Source: Closterium sp. Naga37s-1 (Eukaryota; Streptophyta; Zygnematophyceae; Desmidiales; Closteriaceae). Taken from it: a stretch of DNA of 64,000 nucleotides. The notes under the pieces were generated by a model, which searched no databases, had not been told where the DNA came from, and saw only the letters and a program-made list of their open reading frames with translations. Position 1 is the stretch's first letter; every line of letters begins with the position of its first letter. Below are positions 9,175-20,545 of this stretch, piece after piece. Location of the stretch: positions 5,708,501 to 5,772,500 of the forward strand of contig CANJKZ010000078.1 in assembly GCA_947471745.1 (NCBI GenBank). Direction: 5' to 3'. A program made the translations under genes and the position numbers.

Positions 9175-11571
9175 CTACGCGAGTGCGTGTATATCGCGGA
9201 AACCCCGGCTCCTCATGTACACTTGCAGGGCAGGGTGGTTTTCGATGTTGGCCAGGGGCACCCAGCTATCCTCAGTTGGCGTGCGGTCCTTCCAGCGAAC
9301 GAGGAACTCGATCCTCTTGATGCAGGCGAGGTGGCGAATCCAATGGCTCATATTTTTTTCGGGCTCGATGATCGGCTCCGATGCAGGGCGAGTCATGGAT
9401 GGCGGGCGGTGACGAGGCAGTTGGCTCGTGCTTGGGATGTAAGGGAGAAGCAGGCTAACGTGGAATGATTGGCTGCTGTACCAGTCTGTCGGCAATAGTA
9501 AGTGGGCGGTAACTGGGGTGATCATGTGGTTGATTTGAAATGGTCCACACTAGCGCGGTCGGAATTTTGGTACGACGGGCAGTCTTAAGTTATGTGTGTC
9601 GAGCAGTACGTAATCCCCAGGCTGGTACGTGACTGGGCGGCGGTGGCGGTCAGCGTTGCGTTTAGCGATGACGTTGACCTTTTTTAATTGCTTCTGCGGC
9701 TCTAGTGCTGGCAGCTTGCAGAATCTCGGCGAATTGCTGTGCTCGTGGCGTTGGGTTGTCCGGACTCGGCGTCATGGGCACTGTTGGGTTTTGCCCGTAG
9801 TTCAGGTAAAACGGGGACTGCTGCGTCGTCGCTGACGTGGCGTTGTTGTAGGCGAACTCGATCAGCGGCAGCTGCTGCTCCCAAGTTGTCGGGTCGTCGC
9901 ACGTGGCCCGAATCAACTGTTACATCGTCTGATTGGTCCGCTCCGTTTGACCGTCGGTCTCGGGGTGGTACGATGAACTGAACTGTAGCCTGATCCCGAA
10001 CTGCTCCCATAGGTTCTTCCAGAAGTTGCTAGTAAACTTCGTGTCGCGGTCGCTGATTATCGCGGCTGGTATCCCGTGCAGTCGAACGACGGCTGCGATG
10101 AACAGGCGAGCGGTTTCTTCGGCTGGGATCGATTTCTTGCATGCAGCGAAGTGAGCCATTTTCGCAAGTCTGTCAACGACGACCATAACCGCGTCGTTAC
10201 CCCCAGGGTTCGAAGATGACCGCGTGACGAAATCCATAGTAACTTGCTGCCAGGCGCGCTCGGGCGGTGGAATCGGCTGCAATTGACCCGCCTTTATCTT
10301 TCGCGAGCTCTTCATCATCTGACACGTAGGACACGAGCCCACGTGGTGTTGTACGTCGGTCAACATCTCCGGCCAGTAGTAATACCGCTGCAGTTGCTGT
10401 CGAGCTTTTTCTACCCCAAAGTGGCCCGAGGTAATCCCGTCGTGTGCCTCCTGCAGTAATAGTTCCCTCAGTAGTGAGTACGCGGGTACCCAAGTGCGGT
10501 TGGTGCCTGTTTTTACGTAATAGACTCCCTTAGCTTCTGCCAGTTGCTGTGAATTTCCGGTCGTGAAAAATGGGTCGGTAGTGTATCCGTAGGTGAATAG
10601 GCCTATTAATAGTGGGTTGGTTTGGGCAAGTAGGATGGCGTGGAGTTGGGCGGTAGGACGTGTGAGTGCGTCGGCGATGTTTGATGCGCCTTTTTTGTAC
10701 GTGACTGTCTAGTGGAAGTTGGACTCCAGATAGTCCAACCAGCGGACCTGTCGCGGGTTGAGATTCGGTTGGGCGCGGAGGTACTGTAGTGATCGGTGAT
10801 CTGTCCGTACTGTCACGTCGGCGCGAGTCAGGTAGCATCGCCACACTTTGAACGCGTGCACGATCGCCAGCATTTCGCGGTCGTGTATCGGGTAGTTGCG
10901 TTCGGGCGGGTGCATCTTGCGGGACTCGTGCGCGATTGGCTGGAGGCCGTTCCCGAAGTCCTGCAACAGTACAGCTCCCACGGCGATGTCACTTACGTCG
11001 GTGACGAGCTCGAACGACCGGTGCGGATCTGCGATGTGAAGCACGGGCGGCGAGCACAAAATTTGTTTGAGGGCCGAGAAGGCAGCTTGCTCTTTCTCCC
11101 CCCATGTGTACTCAACCCCCTTCCTCAGCAGGTCGGTCAACGGAGCAGTCAACTTCGCCATGTCGGGGACGAACCGGCGAACGTAGTTGACGAACCCCAA
11201 AAAGCTCTGCAACTCGGTCAAGTTTGTCTACGCGTGCCACGCTTGAATCGTCGCGATCTTCTTCGGGTCTATTTCCACTCCTTCAGCTGAAATAATGTGT
11301 CCCAAAAACTCCAGTCTGTCCTGTAAAAATTCACACATAGATGCTTTCGTCAGCAGGCGGTTCTCACTCAGTATTTTCAAAACTGCTTCACTGTCCTGTA
11401 GGTGCTGTGCTCTGTCTGGGCTGTAAATCAGTATGTCGTCGAGTACACGATGATGCACTTATCTAAAAGCGGGCGGAAGGCTTCGTTCATGGTCATTTGA
11501 AAGGTTACAGGGGCGTTGGTCAGTCCGAAGGACATGACGGTGTATTTGAAGGATCCGTAGCGTGTTCGGAA
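9175..11571 (-). pseudogene. Gypsy pol 3' part: RT end, RNase H, integrase, chromodomain
   Basis: Minus-strand fragments in order. RT end (11571 to 11228): [17 protein letters not shown], then the DD catalytic box read in a shifted frame near 11440. RNase H (11221-10709): ELVTDVSDIAVGAVL, a HDREMLAIVHAF box and RTDHRSLQYL. Integrase (10366-9702): HHVGSCPTC zinc end, catalytic Asp in VTMDFVT, Asp in ISDRDTKF, Glu in HPETDGQTERTNQ. C-terminal chromodomain (about 9175-9400): EFLVRWKDRTPTEDSW, which targets integration in chromoviruses. Breaks include a one-base shift at the RT active site and a TAA just after the integrase core (about 9919). RNase H also ends at an in-frame stop near 10709. Confidence 0.9.
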
Positions 11572-11702
11572 TGTCAGAAAGTGTAAGCGAGAATGGATGA
11601 ACTAGCAGGAGGATGAGTAGAAGTACTAACCCTAATTTGGGTTGTACCCCATATGGGCTACCCCACTACAGCCTACACAACATGCAACATATAAGTTTAA
11701 CA
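11572..11702 (-). repeat. Copia D left (3') LTR
   Basis: Starts TGTCAGAAAGTG and ends AAGTTTAACA; preceded by the target duplication CGGAA and followed by the inner CACCCCCATAGGCAAAGTGG block shared with Copia B. Confidence 0.93.
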
Positions 11703-11970
11703 CACCCCCATAGGCAAAGTGGGGGAGAGCAAAAGGTCACAAGACCAGTCAAGAAAGACAAATCAAGCTCAGGGTGAATCACGAAGTCACCACACAATCC
11801 GAGCACAAGCAAATGGCCACAAGGCCAGTTCACATGCAGAGTAATATGATGGAGAACAAGCAGTACAGTGATCAAAACCTAGCAAGTGTAAGCATGCATA
11901 GATATGAGTGATATAAGTAAATAGATAACAGTACAAGCATAGTCAAGAAGTGAGCAAGTGAGGCCAAGTA

Positions 11971-12489
11971 TGAAGGAATACTATGGAGAGCATAGCGATG
12001 GCGAGAGAGTTTCTGATATGAGAATGGTGTTGCGCCAGCAACTCAGTAGCGTTTAAGTAGCGTTCGTCTCCAAGGACTTAGTGAGAATTCAAGTAGCAAT
12101 TGGACTTCACAAGAAAAGTAATCTGATCCATAAATACAAAAGCAAACACACATGCAAATATAGGCAAGCAAGAGTTGCACAAATGTTGCGTGGCGCTTCG
12201 GTGTAACCCAACCCCAGGTAAGTGGTGTGCGGGTGGGTGAACGCGCCCCGCCAAACTTCCATCCAACTCAGCAGCAAAATGTACTCCGTGCACGCCACTC
12301 CACCCAACACTGCAAGGAGTGGCGTGACTCTCAAAGAAACACACCTAACTCCTAAAGACTCATGCCTCCTCAGATCGAATCCACCACTTCTCCAACCATC
12401 ACGGAGATCGGTGCCGAGGCATTAGGTCGTCAGTCGCCGACCTGCCAAGTCAAACGCTAGGGCCCTTGCTGTCGTAGGGCCCTCTAACA
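11971..12489 (-). repeat. Copia C left (3') LTR
   Basis: Begins TGAAGGAATACTATGG and ends GGGCCCTCTAACA. Open frames inside it (for example 12078-12344) are LTR sequence, not genes; the same frames recur in the other LTR. Confidence 0.95.
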
Positions 12490-12627
12490 CTCCCCTGCCA
12501 TACTACAGCAAGGCCCTTTACAGTCACAGGGCATGCATACACGCATACAAACGAAGCACTCTCAAAGTGCAAACACGCACCGCACCAGCCATGGATAGGC
12601 CATGGCACCATCCCCATCATGGAGTGT

Positions 12628-15618
12628 CTAGGTCTCACTCCCCTCGCTCGAGAGCCTCACCTTCCCCACAGCCTCGAAGCAATGGCTAAAGGCGGGGAAA
12701 TGCAACGCCTTGGTAAGGTAGTCAGCCGGCTGCTCGCTCGTAGGGATGTACTGCAGCTGCAGCTTCCTGCGCTTGACCATGTGCTGCAGCCACATGTGGC
12801 GACGCTCCATGTGCTTAAGGCTCCCCTTGAGCCCCAAGCCACCTGCCACTGAAATGGCGGAAGAGTTGTCCACAAAGAGGGTAGTGGGCTCCTCACTCCT
12901 TAGTAGTTGAAACTCTGCCAGCAAGAAGCGCAACCTGCGTGCCTCCTTCCCAGCCTCCACAGCAGCAACGTACTCAGACTCAGTGGAGGAGAGGGTGGCG
13001 CAACGAATCCTCTGGCTCGCCCAAGAGACAGCAGCGCCTCCGAGCACGAAGACATAGCCACCAGTGCTGGTCCTGTTCTGCTTGTCCCCTGCATCATCAG
13101 CATCGGCGTAGCCCACCAGCTCCAAGGATTCCGGCCCACCACCAAACTCCAGCGCCACATCCTTGCTCCCCACCAAGTACGCCAAGCACCGGTCCAACTC
13201 CTTCCAATGCTGATCACTCCGCACAGTCTGGCCCGACCCCAACTTGCTGCAGGCGAACGAGATGTCGGGACGGGTGGTACAGGCCGCGAACTGCAAGGAT
13301 CCCACCTTCTGCCTGTACTCCTCCTCCTGGCAAGACTGCCATCCCACATCCTCGAAGGTCTGCACACTGAAAGGGTCAGAGGAAAGAGGGGTGCGAGGCA
13401 CTCGCAGCGGCTGCTCCCCGTCAAAGAAGCGCCTATGGACCTTGTCCACATAGGCCCCCTGGTGCAGCCACAGCCTCCTCGTAGGCCTGTCCCGAACCAG
13501 CTGCAACCCCAGATACTTCTCCACAGGGCTAATCTCCCGCAGCTGAAAGGCACTCTGCAAGAGGTCACGCAGCTCCCCTAGCATGCTCTGACTGCGACTG
13601 GCAGCAAGCAAATCATCCACATACACCAGCAGCCAGCACATCTCTCCCTCAGCATCACTCTTGAAGTAGAGAGCCTCATCCACTTGGCTCTTCTTCCATC
13701 CAGCCCCAAGCAGCACCCCATCCAAGGCCTCATACCACAACATCGGGCTCTGCTTGAGCCCATACAGACTCTTCACCAACTTACAGACACGAGGACTCCC
13801 ATCCTCGTAGTAGCTCGGCTGCTCCATATAAAGGTCTCGGTCCAGCACGCCATGGAGGAACGCGTTCTTCACATCCAGCTGCATCAGGTCTAAATCGAGT
13901 GCAGCTGCGATCGCCACAAGCACACGCGTCGTCACATAGCTTCCCACAGGGGTGTACGTCTCTTCATAGTCCACCCCTGCCACCTGCGTGAACCCCTTCA
14001 CCACCAGCCTCGCCTTCTCACGCTCCACTATTCCATCCGGTCGGAACTTGGTGTTCAAAATCCAACGGTTCTTCATCACATTCACCCCTGGAGGACGCGG
14101 AACCAACTCCCACGTCCCCTGCTCAATCAAGCTCCGCATCTCCTCGTCCATCGCCTCCTTCACCTTGTCGCCCTTCCAGCATCCCAAGGCCTCCTTCACT
14201 GTCATCTTAGCTATATCCCACTGCCTCTCAGGGTCGGCTACCACATCTGGGTCCAGGTCTGTCCACTCCTCGTCCTCCTCCTCGTCATCCAAACCTGCCG
14301 GCTCAATCACTACTGCCCAAGCATACTTAACTGGCGGGACACCACGAGTGATGCGAGTGGAGCGACGCAGCGGCGGTGCAGTGATCGTCCCAGAAACCAG
14401 CACACGACCACCATCTCTAATTCCCCACATCTCTTGCTCCCCTGTCTGCGGCTCCCCTGTCTGCTGCTCCCCAATCTGCTCCTCCCCTATCTGCTCCTCC
14501 CCTATCTGCTGCTCCCCAATCTGCTGCTCCCCTGTCTGCTGCTCCCCTGTCTCTTGTCCCCCACTCTGCTGCACTCCATCCATGCTGTTCTCGTCCTGCA
14601 GCTGCTTAGTCACAAGGCGCTGCCCGTCGGTGATCATCACAGACGGCGACACCACTGTCCCCCCCTCACCAACGGGCGGCGCAGTGGAAGACGAAGAGGA
14701 GGGTGGGGCAGGTGCAGGAAGGATGGAGGGTGGAAGAGGAGAGGGAATAACAGGAGGAGGGGTAGCCAAGGGGGGTGAGGATGGAGGAGGCACGGTAGGA
14801 GGAACCACACGAGGGTACACTGTAGGAGGTGGGGTGGGGACTGAGGTAGGGACATAGGGCATATTAGGAGGTGTGACCACTTCCTCCTCCTCCACCTCCT
14901 CCTCAAGAGTGCCTGAGAAGAGTGAAGGAAGGGGCGCATAGGGCATCGGACGCCCCCCATGCTCCTGCTGATGCCAAGCCTTCCATCCTGCCAAGGACAT
15001 GGTCTCATAGAAAACTGCTTCCACAGTGGTGATGAGGCGGTTGGACTCCAAGTCCAGCACTTGCCAGCCCTTGCTCGCTGCTGACACCCCCAAGTGCAAC
15101 CCCCAGCGAGCCTTAGGCGCCAGCTTCCCCCCGCGCTGCGACTGCGGCACCATATACTGCAGCATGCAGCCCCAAACACGCACCATACTGACATCGGGTT
15201 TGCGTCGGAAGGCGAGCTCGTATGGCGTCACACCAGAGGGCAGCGAGGCGTGCTCCACGCGGTTGCGCACCCAAACGGCCTGTGACAGCGCCAGGTGCCA
15301 CCAGTGATGCTGCACACCCATGTGTAGCAACATTGTCCGCACTGCCTCCACAATGCTGCGCATCTCCCTCTCAGCCATCCCGTTCTGATCCGGCGTGTAC
15401 GGGCACGTGAGGTCGTGGATGATCCCCTTCTCATCAAGGAAGAGCGTGAAGTCATGTCCCAGGAACTCGCCACCCCGATCAGTGCGCAGCGCCTTCACTG
15501 TGGTCTTACACTGCCGCTCTGCCATCGGGAGCCACTTCTGGAATGCCGCCAGTGCATCACTCTTCTTGGCCAAAGGGTAGGCCCAGACGTACCGCGTCTT
15601 GCGATCCTTCAGCACCAA
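12628..15618 (-). CDS. Copia C integrase (main part), reverse transcriptase and RNase H
   Basis: An open frame of 996 residues continues the polyprotein after a TAA at 15621-15619. Integrase: Asp in LRTDRGGEFLG and Glu in DQNGMAEREMRS, followed by a Pro-rich spacer and ten or so EQQTG/EEQIG five-residue repeats (about 14430-14570). Reverse transcriptase: MQLDVKNAFLHG (first Asp) and LLVYVDDLLAA (YVDD intact). RNase H: GYADADDAGD, SSTESEYVA and the end block ADYLTKALHFP. All catalytic motifs expected for Copia pol are present. Apart from the single stop upstream the frame is undamaged, so this copy was active recently. Confidence 0.93.
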   Translation of the reverse strand: MVLKDRKTRYVWAYPLAKKSDALAAFQKWLPMAERQCKTTVKALRTDRGGEFLGHDFTLFLDEKGIIHDLTCPYTPDQNGMAEREMRSIVEAVRTMLLHMGVQHHWWHLALSQAVWVRNRVEHASLPSGVTPYELAFRRKPDVSMVRVWGCMLQYMVPQSQRGGKLAPKARWGLHLGVSAASKGWQVLDLESNRLITTVEAVFYETMSLAGWKAWHQQEHGGRPMPYAPLPSLFSGTLEEEVEEEEVVTPPNMPYVPTSVPTPPPTVYPRVVPPTVPPPSSPPLATPPPVIPSPLPPSILPAPAPPSSSSSTAPPVGEGGTVVSPSVMITDGQRLVTKQLQDENSMDGVQQSGGQETGEQQTGEQQIGEQQIGEEQIGEEQIGEQQTGEPQTGEQEMWGIRDGGRVLVSGTITAPPLRRSTRITRGVPPVKYAWAVVIEPAGLDDEEEDEEWTDLDPDVVADPERQWDIAKMTVKEALGCWKGDKVKEAMDEEMRSLIEQGTWELVPRPPGVNVMKNRWILNTKFRPDGIVEREKARLVVKGFTQVAGVDYEETYTPVGSYVTTRVLVAIAAALDLDLMQLDVKNAFLHGVLDRDLYMEQPSYYEDGSPRVCKLVKSLYGLKQSPMLWYEALDGVLLGAGWKKSQVDEALYFKSDAEGEMCWLLVYVDDLLAASRSQSMLGELRDLLQSAFQLREISPVEKYLGLQLVRDRPTRRLWLHQGAYVDKVHRRFFDGEQPLRVPRTPLSSDPFSVQTFEDVGWQSCQEEEYRQKVGSLQFAACTTRPDISFACSKLGSGQTVRSDQHWKELDRCLAYLVGSKDVALEFGGGPESLELVGYADADDAGDKQNRTSTGGYVFVLGGAAVSWASQRIRCATLSSTESEYVAAVEAGKEARRLRFLLAEFQLLRSEEPTTLFVDNSSAISVAGGLGLKGSLKHMERRHMWLQHMVKRRKLQLQYIPTSEQPADYLTKALHFPAFSHCFEAVGKVRLSSEGSET

Positions 15619-15621
15619 AAA

Positions 15622-17847
15622 TTAGCGGCTGCCGTCCTTAGCTGCTTCACGAAAAGGGCCACACAGGTCAGCATGCACCACTCCAAGCAGCTCATCCTCC
15701 TCCTCTCCCACAGAAGGAAAAGTATGACGGGTGATCTTTCCCCCAACACAAGAGACGCATGGCATGCCTGACTTGCCCCCCTTCTCCAACTCCAAGCCCG
15801 TCACTGACCCATGAGCCGCAGTACGCTCTATGGCGTCAACATCGACGTGTGCGAGGCGCGCATGCCACGTGTCCACCTTAGATCGCACGCCCGTCGCCAA
15901 AGTGCGCAGGGCCACCGTTTCACCCTCCTGCTGCTGCGTCGAGCATGGCTGGAAGTTCGTGCGGAGGACACGTCCCTTGAACTCCGCACGACCAAGGAGC
16001 GACCCATCTGGCGCGCGCAGCAGAGTCACGTCCCCGGCATCCAGCAACTGCACGCCACTATCACGCAGCTGCCCAACAGAAAGAAGACTCGCCTGCACTC
16101 CAGGTACGTACAGCACGTCCGGCACCAAGAGACGCCTGCCCCCGTCTCCAAGGAGAGCGACTGTGCCTCGCCCCTGCACCTCCTGAGGAGCGCCGTTGAA
16201 GCCGATAACATGTTTGATACCGCCCCTGCTGCTCATCTCCACAAAGGCAGAGCGATCTCCCATAAGATGGTGGGAGCATCCGCTATCAAGTAGCACGACG
16301 CTCGGGTTCGCCTTTACAGCAGCTGCAACAGCCTGTAAGCCCTCCCCGGCCTCAGGCTCCAGCATGACGGGAGGAGGATGCTCTATAACGGGCTTCACCA
16401 TCGCACATGATGACTGCCCGCTCCCCTTAGAACCATCACCCCCCTTTCCACTTGCGCTGCTGCCTCCAGAACCCTCTCCACCCTTGTCTGCCTCTTTATC
16501 CGCCCGCTGCCGACAGTACTTAGCGATATGCCCCGGCTGCCCACACACGTAGCAATTCCCCTTAAACTCTCCTTTCCCCCCCTTTGACTGGCCATCCTTA
16601 GCCCCTTTCCACTTCTCCCATCCCTCACTAACCCCACCCCCATGCTTAGGCTGCTGCTGCTGTGCCGTAGTGGGAGGGGAAGGGGATGCAGTCTGCTGAA
16701 AATAGGGCTTAGCCTTCTTGGTAAACACTTGGTTCGCCTGGGGAAGAAATTGGTCCTTTCGTCCCTCTGCCGCCAACGTACACTCTTCCTCGATAATGTA
16801 GCTAGCGAGGGTGTCCTCGTCCAGCTCCTTGCGCACCTGCGGCAATTTCAGCATCCTACGTAAGAGGTTGTACAGCTGCGGCAACCCCTTCACAACGTGA
16901 GTAATGTACGACGCCTGTGAGTAATCTACGCCAGCCATCCTCAGGTTCACTAGGATCTGCTGCGCACGATTGCAATAGGACGTGGCGGACTCGTGCTCTC
17001 CCATCTCGAGGTTAGTGAGCGCCTTCTCTAACTGACCTATGTACAGGTCGTCCTTTGCCATATACGTGCGCATAATAAACTGCCATGCCTGAAAGCCGGC
17101 ATCTACCTTCATGCGACACGCCTTAAGGGCGATCTGTACGGTTGAGGAGGAGCATTGGGAAATCGTGGTGAATGTCAGTAACTGCATTGCGTGAAATTGT
17201 GTGACAAGCGCAACTGCATGCGCTGGGGGAGCAGGTGTGGTACCGTCGATGAATCGCTTAAGTTGGGCGATCTCAAGCTGAGGCTCGATAGATTCTACCC
17301 ACGTCGACAGGTCGTGACGTCCTTCTAATGGCCTAGGTACGACGATCTTGTCTGGAGTGAATTTGAAGAAACCATAGTTGGGGGCTATTCCCTTGTCCCT
17401 CGTCATCGATCCAATTGGGGTAACGCCCGGCATAGCCTCACTATCGTACTCCTCCGCATTCCCTCCTCCAGCAAGGCTCCGCCGTCCTACATTCGCACGC
17501 TCTCGTGACGCCGCCGCTCGATGAACACGCTCCTGTACACCGCCGACGCTAGCCGTACTAAACCGAGTCGGTCCTCGTAGGACCCCACGTGACATCAACC
17601 CATCAAGCTCCTCGTCATCGCTATTTCCGCCATCGACAGCCATATCCCACGCACTAGTACCTCCCGCAGCTTGCTCAACATTCTCTACACGTGGCGATGG
17701 ATGATCGCGACGCCGACGAGCGCGTAATCCCTCCTGCATGAGCTCGTACTCGATATCACTAAGCTCACCACAAGAATGGCGGGCTACAAGATCCTCCTCT
17801 AATGCGCGAATATTGCCGGCCTCAACGTTCGCCTCCTCCGTACTCAT
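15622..17847 (-). CDS. Copia C gag, protease and integrase N-terminus
   Basis: A 741-residue frame starting MSTEEANVEAG at 17847. Gag occupies about the first 400 residues (capsid-like helices around QLLTFTTISQCSS and DDLYIGQLEKAL). It is followed by a knuckle, CYVCGQPGHIAKYC (CX2CX4HX4C), and a Gly/Lys-rich tail. The aspartic protease has LLDSGCSHHLMG. The integrase begins with HARLAHVDVDAIERTA, a CVSCVGGK zinc end, and the first catalytic Asp in VVHADLCGPF. The frame stops at TAA immediately before the conserved FLVLKD segment; the next codon continues the integrase in the same frame, so one base change truncates an otherwise complete polyprotein. Confidence 0.93.
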   Translation of the reverse strand: MSTEEANVEAGNIRALEEDLVARHSCGELSDIEYELMQEGLRARRRRDHPSPRVENVEQAAGGTSAWDMAVDGGNSDDEELDGLMSRGVLRGPTRFSTASVGGVQERVHRAAASRERANVGRRSLAGGGNAEEYDSEAMPGVTPIGSMTRDKGIAPNYGFFKFTPDKIVVPRPLEGRHDLSTWVESIEPQLEIAQLKRFIDGTTPAPPAHAVALVTQFHAMQLLTFTTISQCSSSTVQIALKACRMKVDAGFQAWQFIMRTYMAKDDLYIGQLEKALTNLEMGEHESATSYCNRAQQILVNLRMAGVDYSQASYITHVVKGLPQLYNLLRRMLKLPQVRKELDEDTLASYIIEEECTLAAEGRKDQFLPQANQVFTKKAKPYFQQTASPSPPTTAQQQQPKHGGGVSEGWEKWKGAKDGQSKGGKGEFKGNCYVCGQPGHIAKYCRQRADKEADKGGEGSGGSSASGKGGDGSKGSGQSSCAMVKPVIEHPPPVMLEPEAGEGLQAVAAAVKANPSVVLLDSGCSHHLMGDRSAFVEMSSRGGIKHVIGFNGAPQEVQGRGTVALLGDGGRRLLVPDVLYVPGVQASLLSVGQLRDSGVQLLDAGDVTLLRAPDGSLLGRAEFKGRVLRTNFQPCSTQQQEGETVALRTLATGVRSKVDTWHARLAHVDVDAIERTAAHGSVTGLELEKGGKSGMPCVSCVGGKITRHTFPSVGEEEDELLGVVHADLCGPFREAAKDGSR

Positions 17848-18119
17848 CCTCTACGACGTCTCTATAAGGTACCACAAATTAAAATAAATTGTCCCTTCCT
17901 TAAATCCCTCGTCTCGGGGTCACCTCACAAGGGTCCTCAGACGAGTGGTAATGAATTACCAAACGCCCTATCCTTGGGTCCGAGAGCGTAACTGGAGGGA
18001 AATTAAGAGAGGTTCAACTTAAATTAATTAGCGCCCTTCATTAACACCGCATGCCAAGCGAGTATACTAACGAACGTCGACGGAAAGCTATGCGTGTTCG
18101 TTCCACGCTCACCGCACCA

Positions 18120-18643
18120 TGAAGGAATACTATGGAGAGCGTAGCGATGGCGAGAGAGTTTCTGATATGAGAATGGTGTTGCGCCAGCAACTCAGTAGCG
18201 TTTAAGTAGCGTTCGTCTCCAAGGACTTAGTGAGAATTCAAGTAGCAATTGGACTTCACAAGAAAAGTAATCTGATCCATGAATACAAAAGCAAACACAC
18301 ATGCACATATAGGCAAGCAAGAGTTGAACAAATGTTGCGTGGCGCTTCTGTGTAACCCAACCCCACGAAAGTGGTGTGCGGGTAGGTGAACGCGCCCCGC
18401 CAAACTTCCATCCAACTCAGCAGCAAAATGTACTCCGTGCACGCCACTCCACCCAACACTGCAAGGAGTGGCGTGACTCTCAAAGAAACACACCTAACTC
18501 CCAAAGACTCATGCCTCCTCAGACCGAATCCACCACTTCTCCAACCATCACGGAGATCGGTGCCGAGGCATTAGGTCGTCAGTCGCCGACCTGCCAAGTC
18601 AAACGCTTCGCGAGGGCCCTTGCTGTCGTAGGGCCCTCTAACA
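18120..18643 (-). repeat. Copia C right (5') LTR
   Basis: 524 bp, the same termini as the left copy, with a 5-bp insertion (TTCGC region) close to its right end. It is followed on the right by the AAGTA duplication. Confidence 0.95.
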
Positions 18644-18659
18644 AAGTAGGCACAAGGCC

Positions 18660-20545
18660 TAAAACAGTACAGAAACGCTGATGATCACCAGACTGAAGTG
18701 CCTTGGTGAATATATCAGCAGTGTTGGCCCGAGTGGCCACGTAAGCAAGACGAAGCTGACCACGCCACTGCAACTCTCAAGCAAGGAAGTAATGCAGAGC
18801 GCTGTGCTTCGTCCTGTGCTCCAGTCTGTGCTCCTGACACAAGGCAATCATGGCCTTGTTGTCTACTTACAGAACTGAAGGAGAACAAGGCCGCTCTCCC
18901 AAGTCGGTCAGCAGGTAGGTGAGCCAGCGTAACTCCTGTGCAACCATGGCCCCTGCGTAGATCTCAGCCTCACAACTGGAGCTGAGAACAGAAGATGAGC
19001 GGGTAGACCGCCAAGAAACAGAGCCGGAGCCAAGGCTGAAAGTGTAACCCTCTGGCGACCGCTGCGTAGCCAAGTCGTCAACCCAAGATGCGTCTGCGTG
19101 TCCAGTGAGGACAACTAGACCCTGTCCTCCAAGCACGAGCCCCATGCCCGAAGTACTGCACAAGTACCGCAACACCCTCTTAGCGGCCTCCCAGTGCTCT
19201 GGTCGGTGTCTCCCGGGCGCAACGTAGCGTGCCAGGATGCTAAGAGGGTAGGCAAGGTCAGGTCGAGTGCAGGTCATCAGGTACATGAGGCAGCCCACAA
19301 GCTCTGGATACGGGCCACTCGGCTCTACAGACTCGTCCAAAGGTGGAGCTGAGAACGAGTGACCGGTAGGCAGAGGAGTGGACTGTGGCGAGGAGTACCG
19401 GAAGCCGAAGCGCTGAAGGACCTTGTGCACCATGTGTGACTGAGTCCGGGTGATGGTGCGCCGTGCTCTGTCCTGGGTGAACTGCAAGCCGAGATAGCTG
19501 CGCAGCTCACCCAGGTCAGTGTAGGTGTGTCTCTTCTGCAGCTTCGACTTCACAAGGGCCAGTGCCTCAGTGTCAGCAGCGGCAAAGACCAAGTCGTCGA
19601 CGTACACGAAGATGTAGAGCGGCGGCAGCGGAGTGTCGGTGCGTAGAAACAACGACGGGTCGGCAGTCGAAGGAGCAAACCCAAGAGCCGAAAGCGCCGT
19701 CCTCAGTGTGTCATGCCACTCGCGTGCCGCAGACCATAGACTGGCCGCCGGAGGCTCCACAGGGTACCTGCAGGAAACGACCTAGTGAAGCCGGGTGGGC
19801 GGCGCAGCCAGATCTCCTCGTGCAGGCTGCCCTGTAAGAAAGCTGTGCTGAACTCAAGAGAGTGAAGCTCGTAGTCACGCTGAGCGGCGACGTGCAGCAG
19901 TACCTGAAGAGTAGTCATCTTTGGGGTAGGGGAGAAGGTCTGGAAGAAGTCAACTCCCTGTCGCTGACTGAAGCCTCGTGCAACGTAACGAGCCTTGAAG
20001 GCAGGTGGAGAACCCGGCGGCCGCTTCACCCTGAAAATCCACATGCCATCGACTATGTTCGCCCCAGGAGGGGGAACTGCGTCGACATAAGTGCCTGTGG
20101 ACTTCCAGGATGCCATCTCTACGTCCATGGCTGTGTGCCACTGAGAGGAGTAGGGGCCCGTAATCGCCTCTGCGTAAGAGCGCGGGGTCGGGATGTCTGG
20201 TGCATCCGGGTCTCCCTCAGGTGCAATCAGCATGGACAAGAGATGAGGTACAGCAGCTGCAAAACACTCAAAATCCTCCTGCCTGTCCTCAAGGACGTAC
20301 GTGCCAAGAGCACACTCACCCCCGACGGACGGAGGACAGTCAGACTCAGACTCAGCAACAAGACTAGCGGCGTAGTTGAGATGACAGGCGGCAGCAAAGT
20401 CAACAAGCTCAGCAATTAGGGCAAACACAGCAGCAGACTCAAACGAAGGGTCAGTGACAACAGTGGCTCGAAGACGAGGGACAGTAGGACTGGAAGCACG
20501 AACTAGGTCACACTCAGGGTCCGGACCGTCAGGAAGAGAGGACAC
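18660..20545 (-). pseudogene. Copia D reverse transcriptase and RNase H
   Basis: RT begins in 20545-19703 (FKARYVARGFSQRQGVDF, LEFSTAFLQGSLHEE), shifts frame near 19735-19760, and continues in 19760-18867 with FVYVDDLVFAA (YVDD intact), then LMYLMTCTRPDLAYPL and RNase H HADASWVDD and SSSCEAEIYAGA. A TAA replaces a Tyr codon just before VDNKAM (about 18867), and the frame resumes in ATRANTADIFTKAL near 18700. The copy cannot make a full pol. Confidence 0.9.

Larger units (their letters stand above)
11971..18643 (-). mobile_element. Copia element C, nearly intact, inserted in Copia D
   Basis: LTRs at 11971-12489 (519 bp) and 18120-18643 (524 bp) are flanked by AAGTA at 11966-11970 and 18644-18648. 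Rejoining the flanks restores the sequence found uninterrupted in Copia B (GTGAGG..AAGTAGGCACAAGGCC), confirming insertion into D. About ten substitutions and a 5-bp indel separate the LTRs by eye (about 98 percent identity), making C the youngest dated LTR insertion here. On the minus strand the 5' LTR is followed at once by TGGTGCGGTGAGCGTGG, a primer-binding site differing from the initiator-Met type. A purine run (GGCAGGGGAG) precedes the 3' LTR. Confidence 0.96.

Noticed and set aside
12078..12344. Minus-strand ORF encoding MCFFESHATPCSVGW.., seen again at 18227-18493
   Set aside because: Both lie inside the paired LTRs of Copia C; duplication reflects the LTR, not a gene family.
14430..14570. 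Plus-strand CCTGTCTGCTGCTCC repeats as a regulatory array
   Set aside because: They encode the EQQTG-type repeats of the Copia C polyprotein on the other strand.
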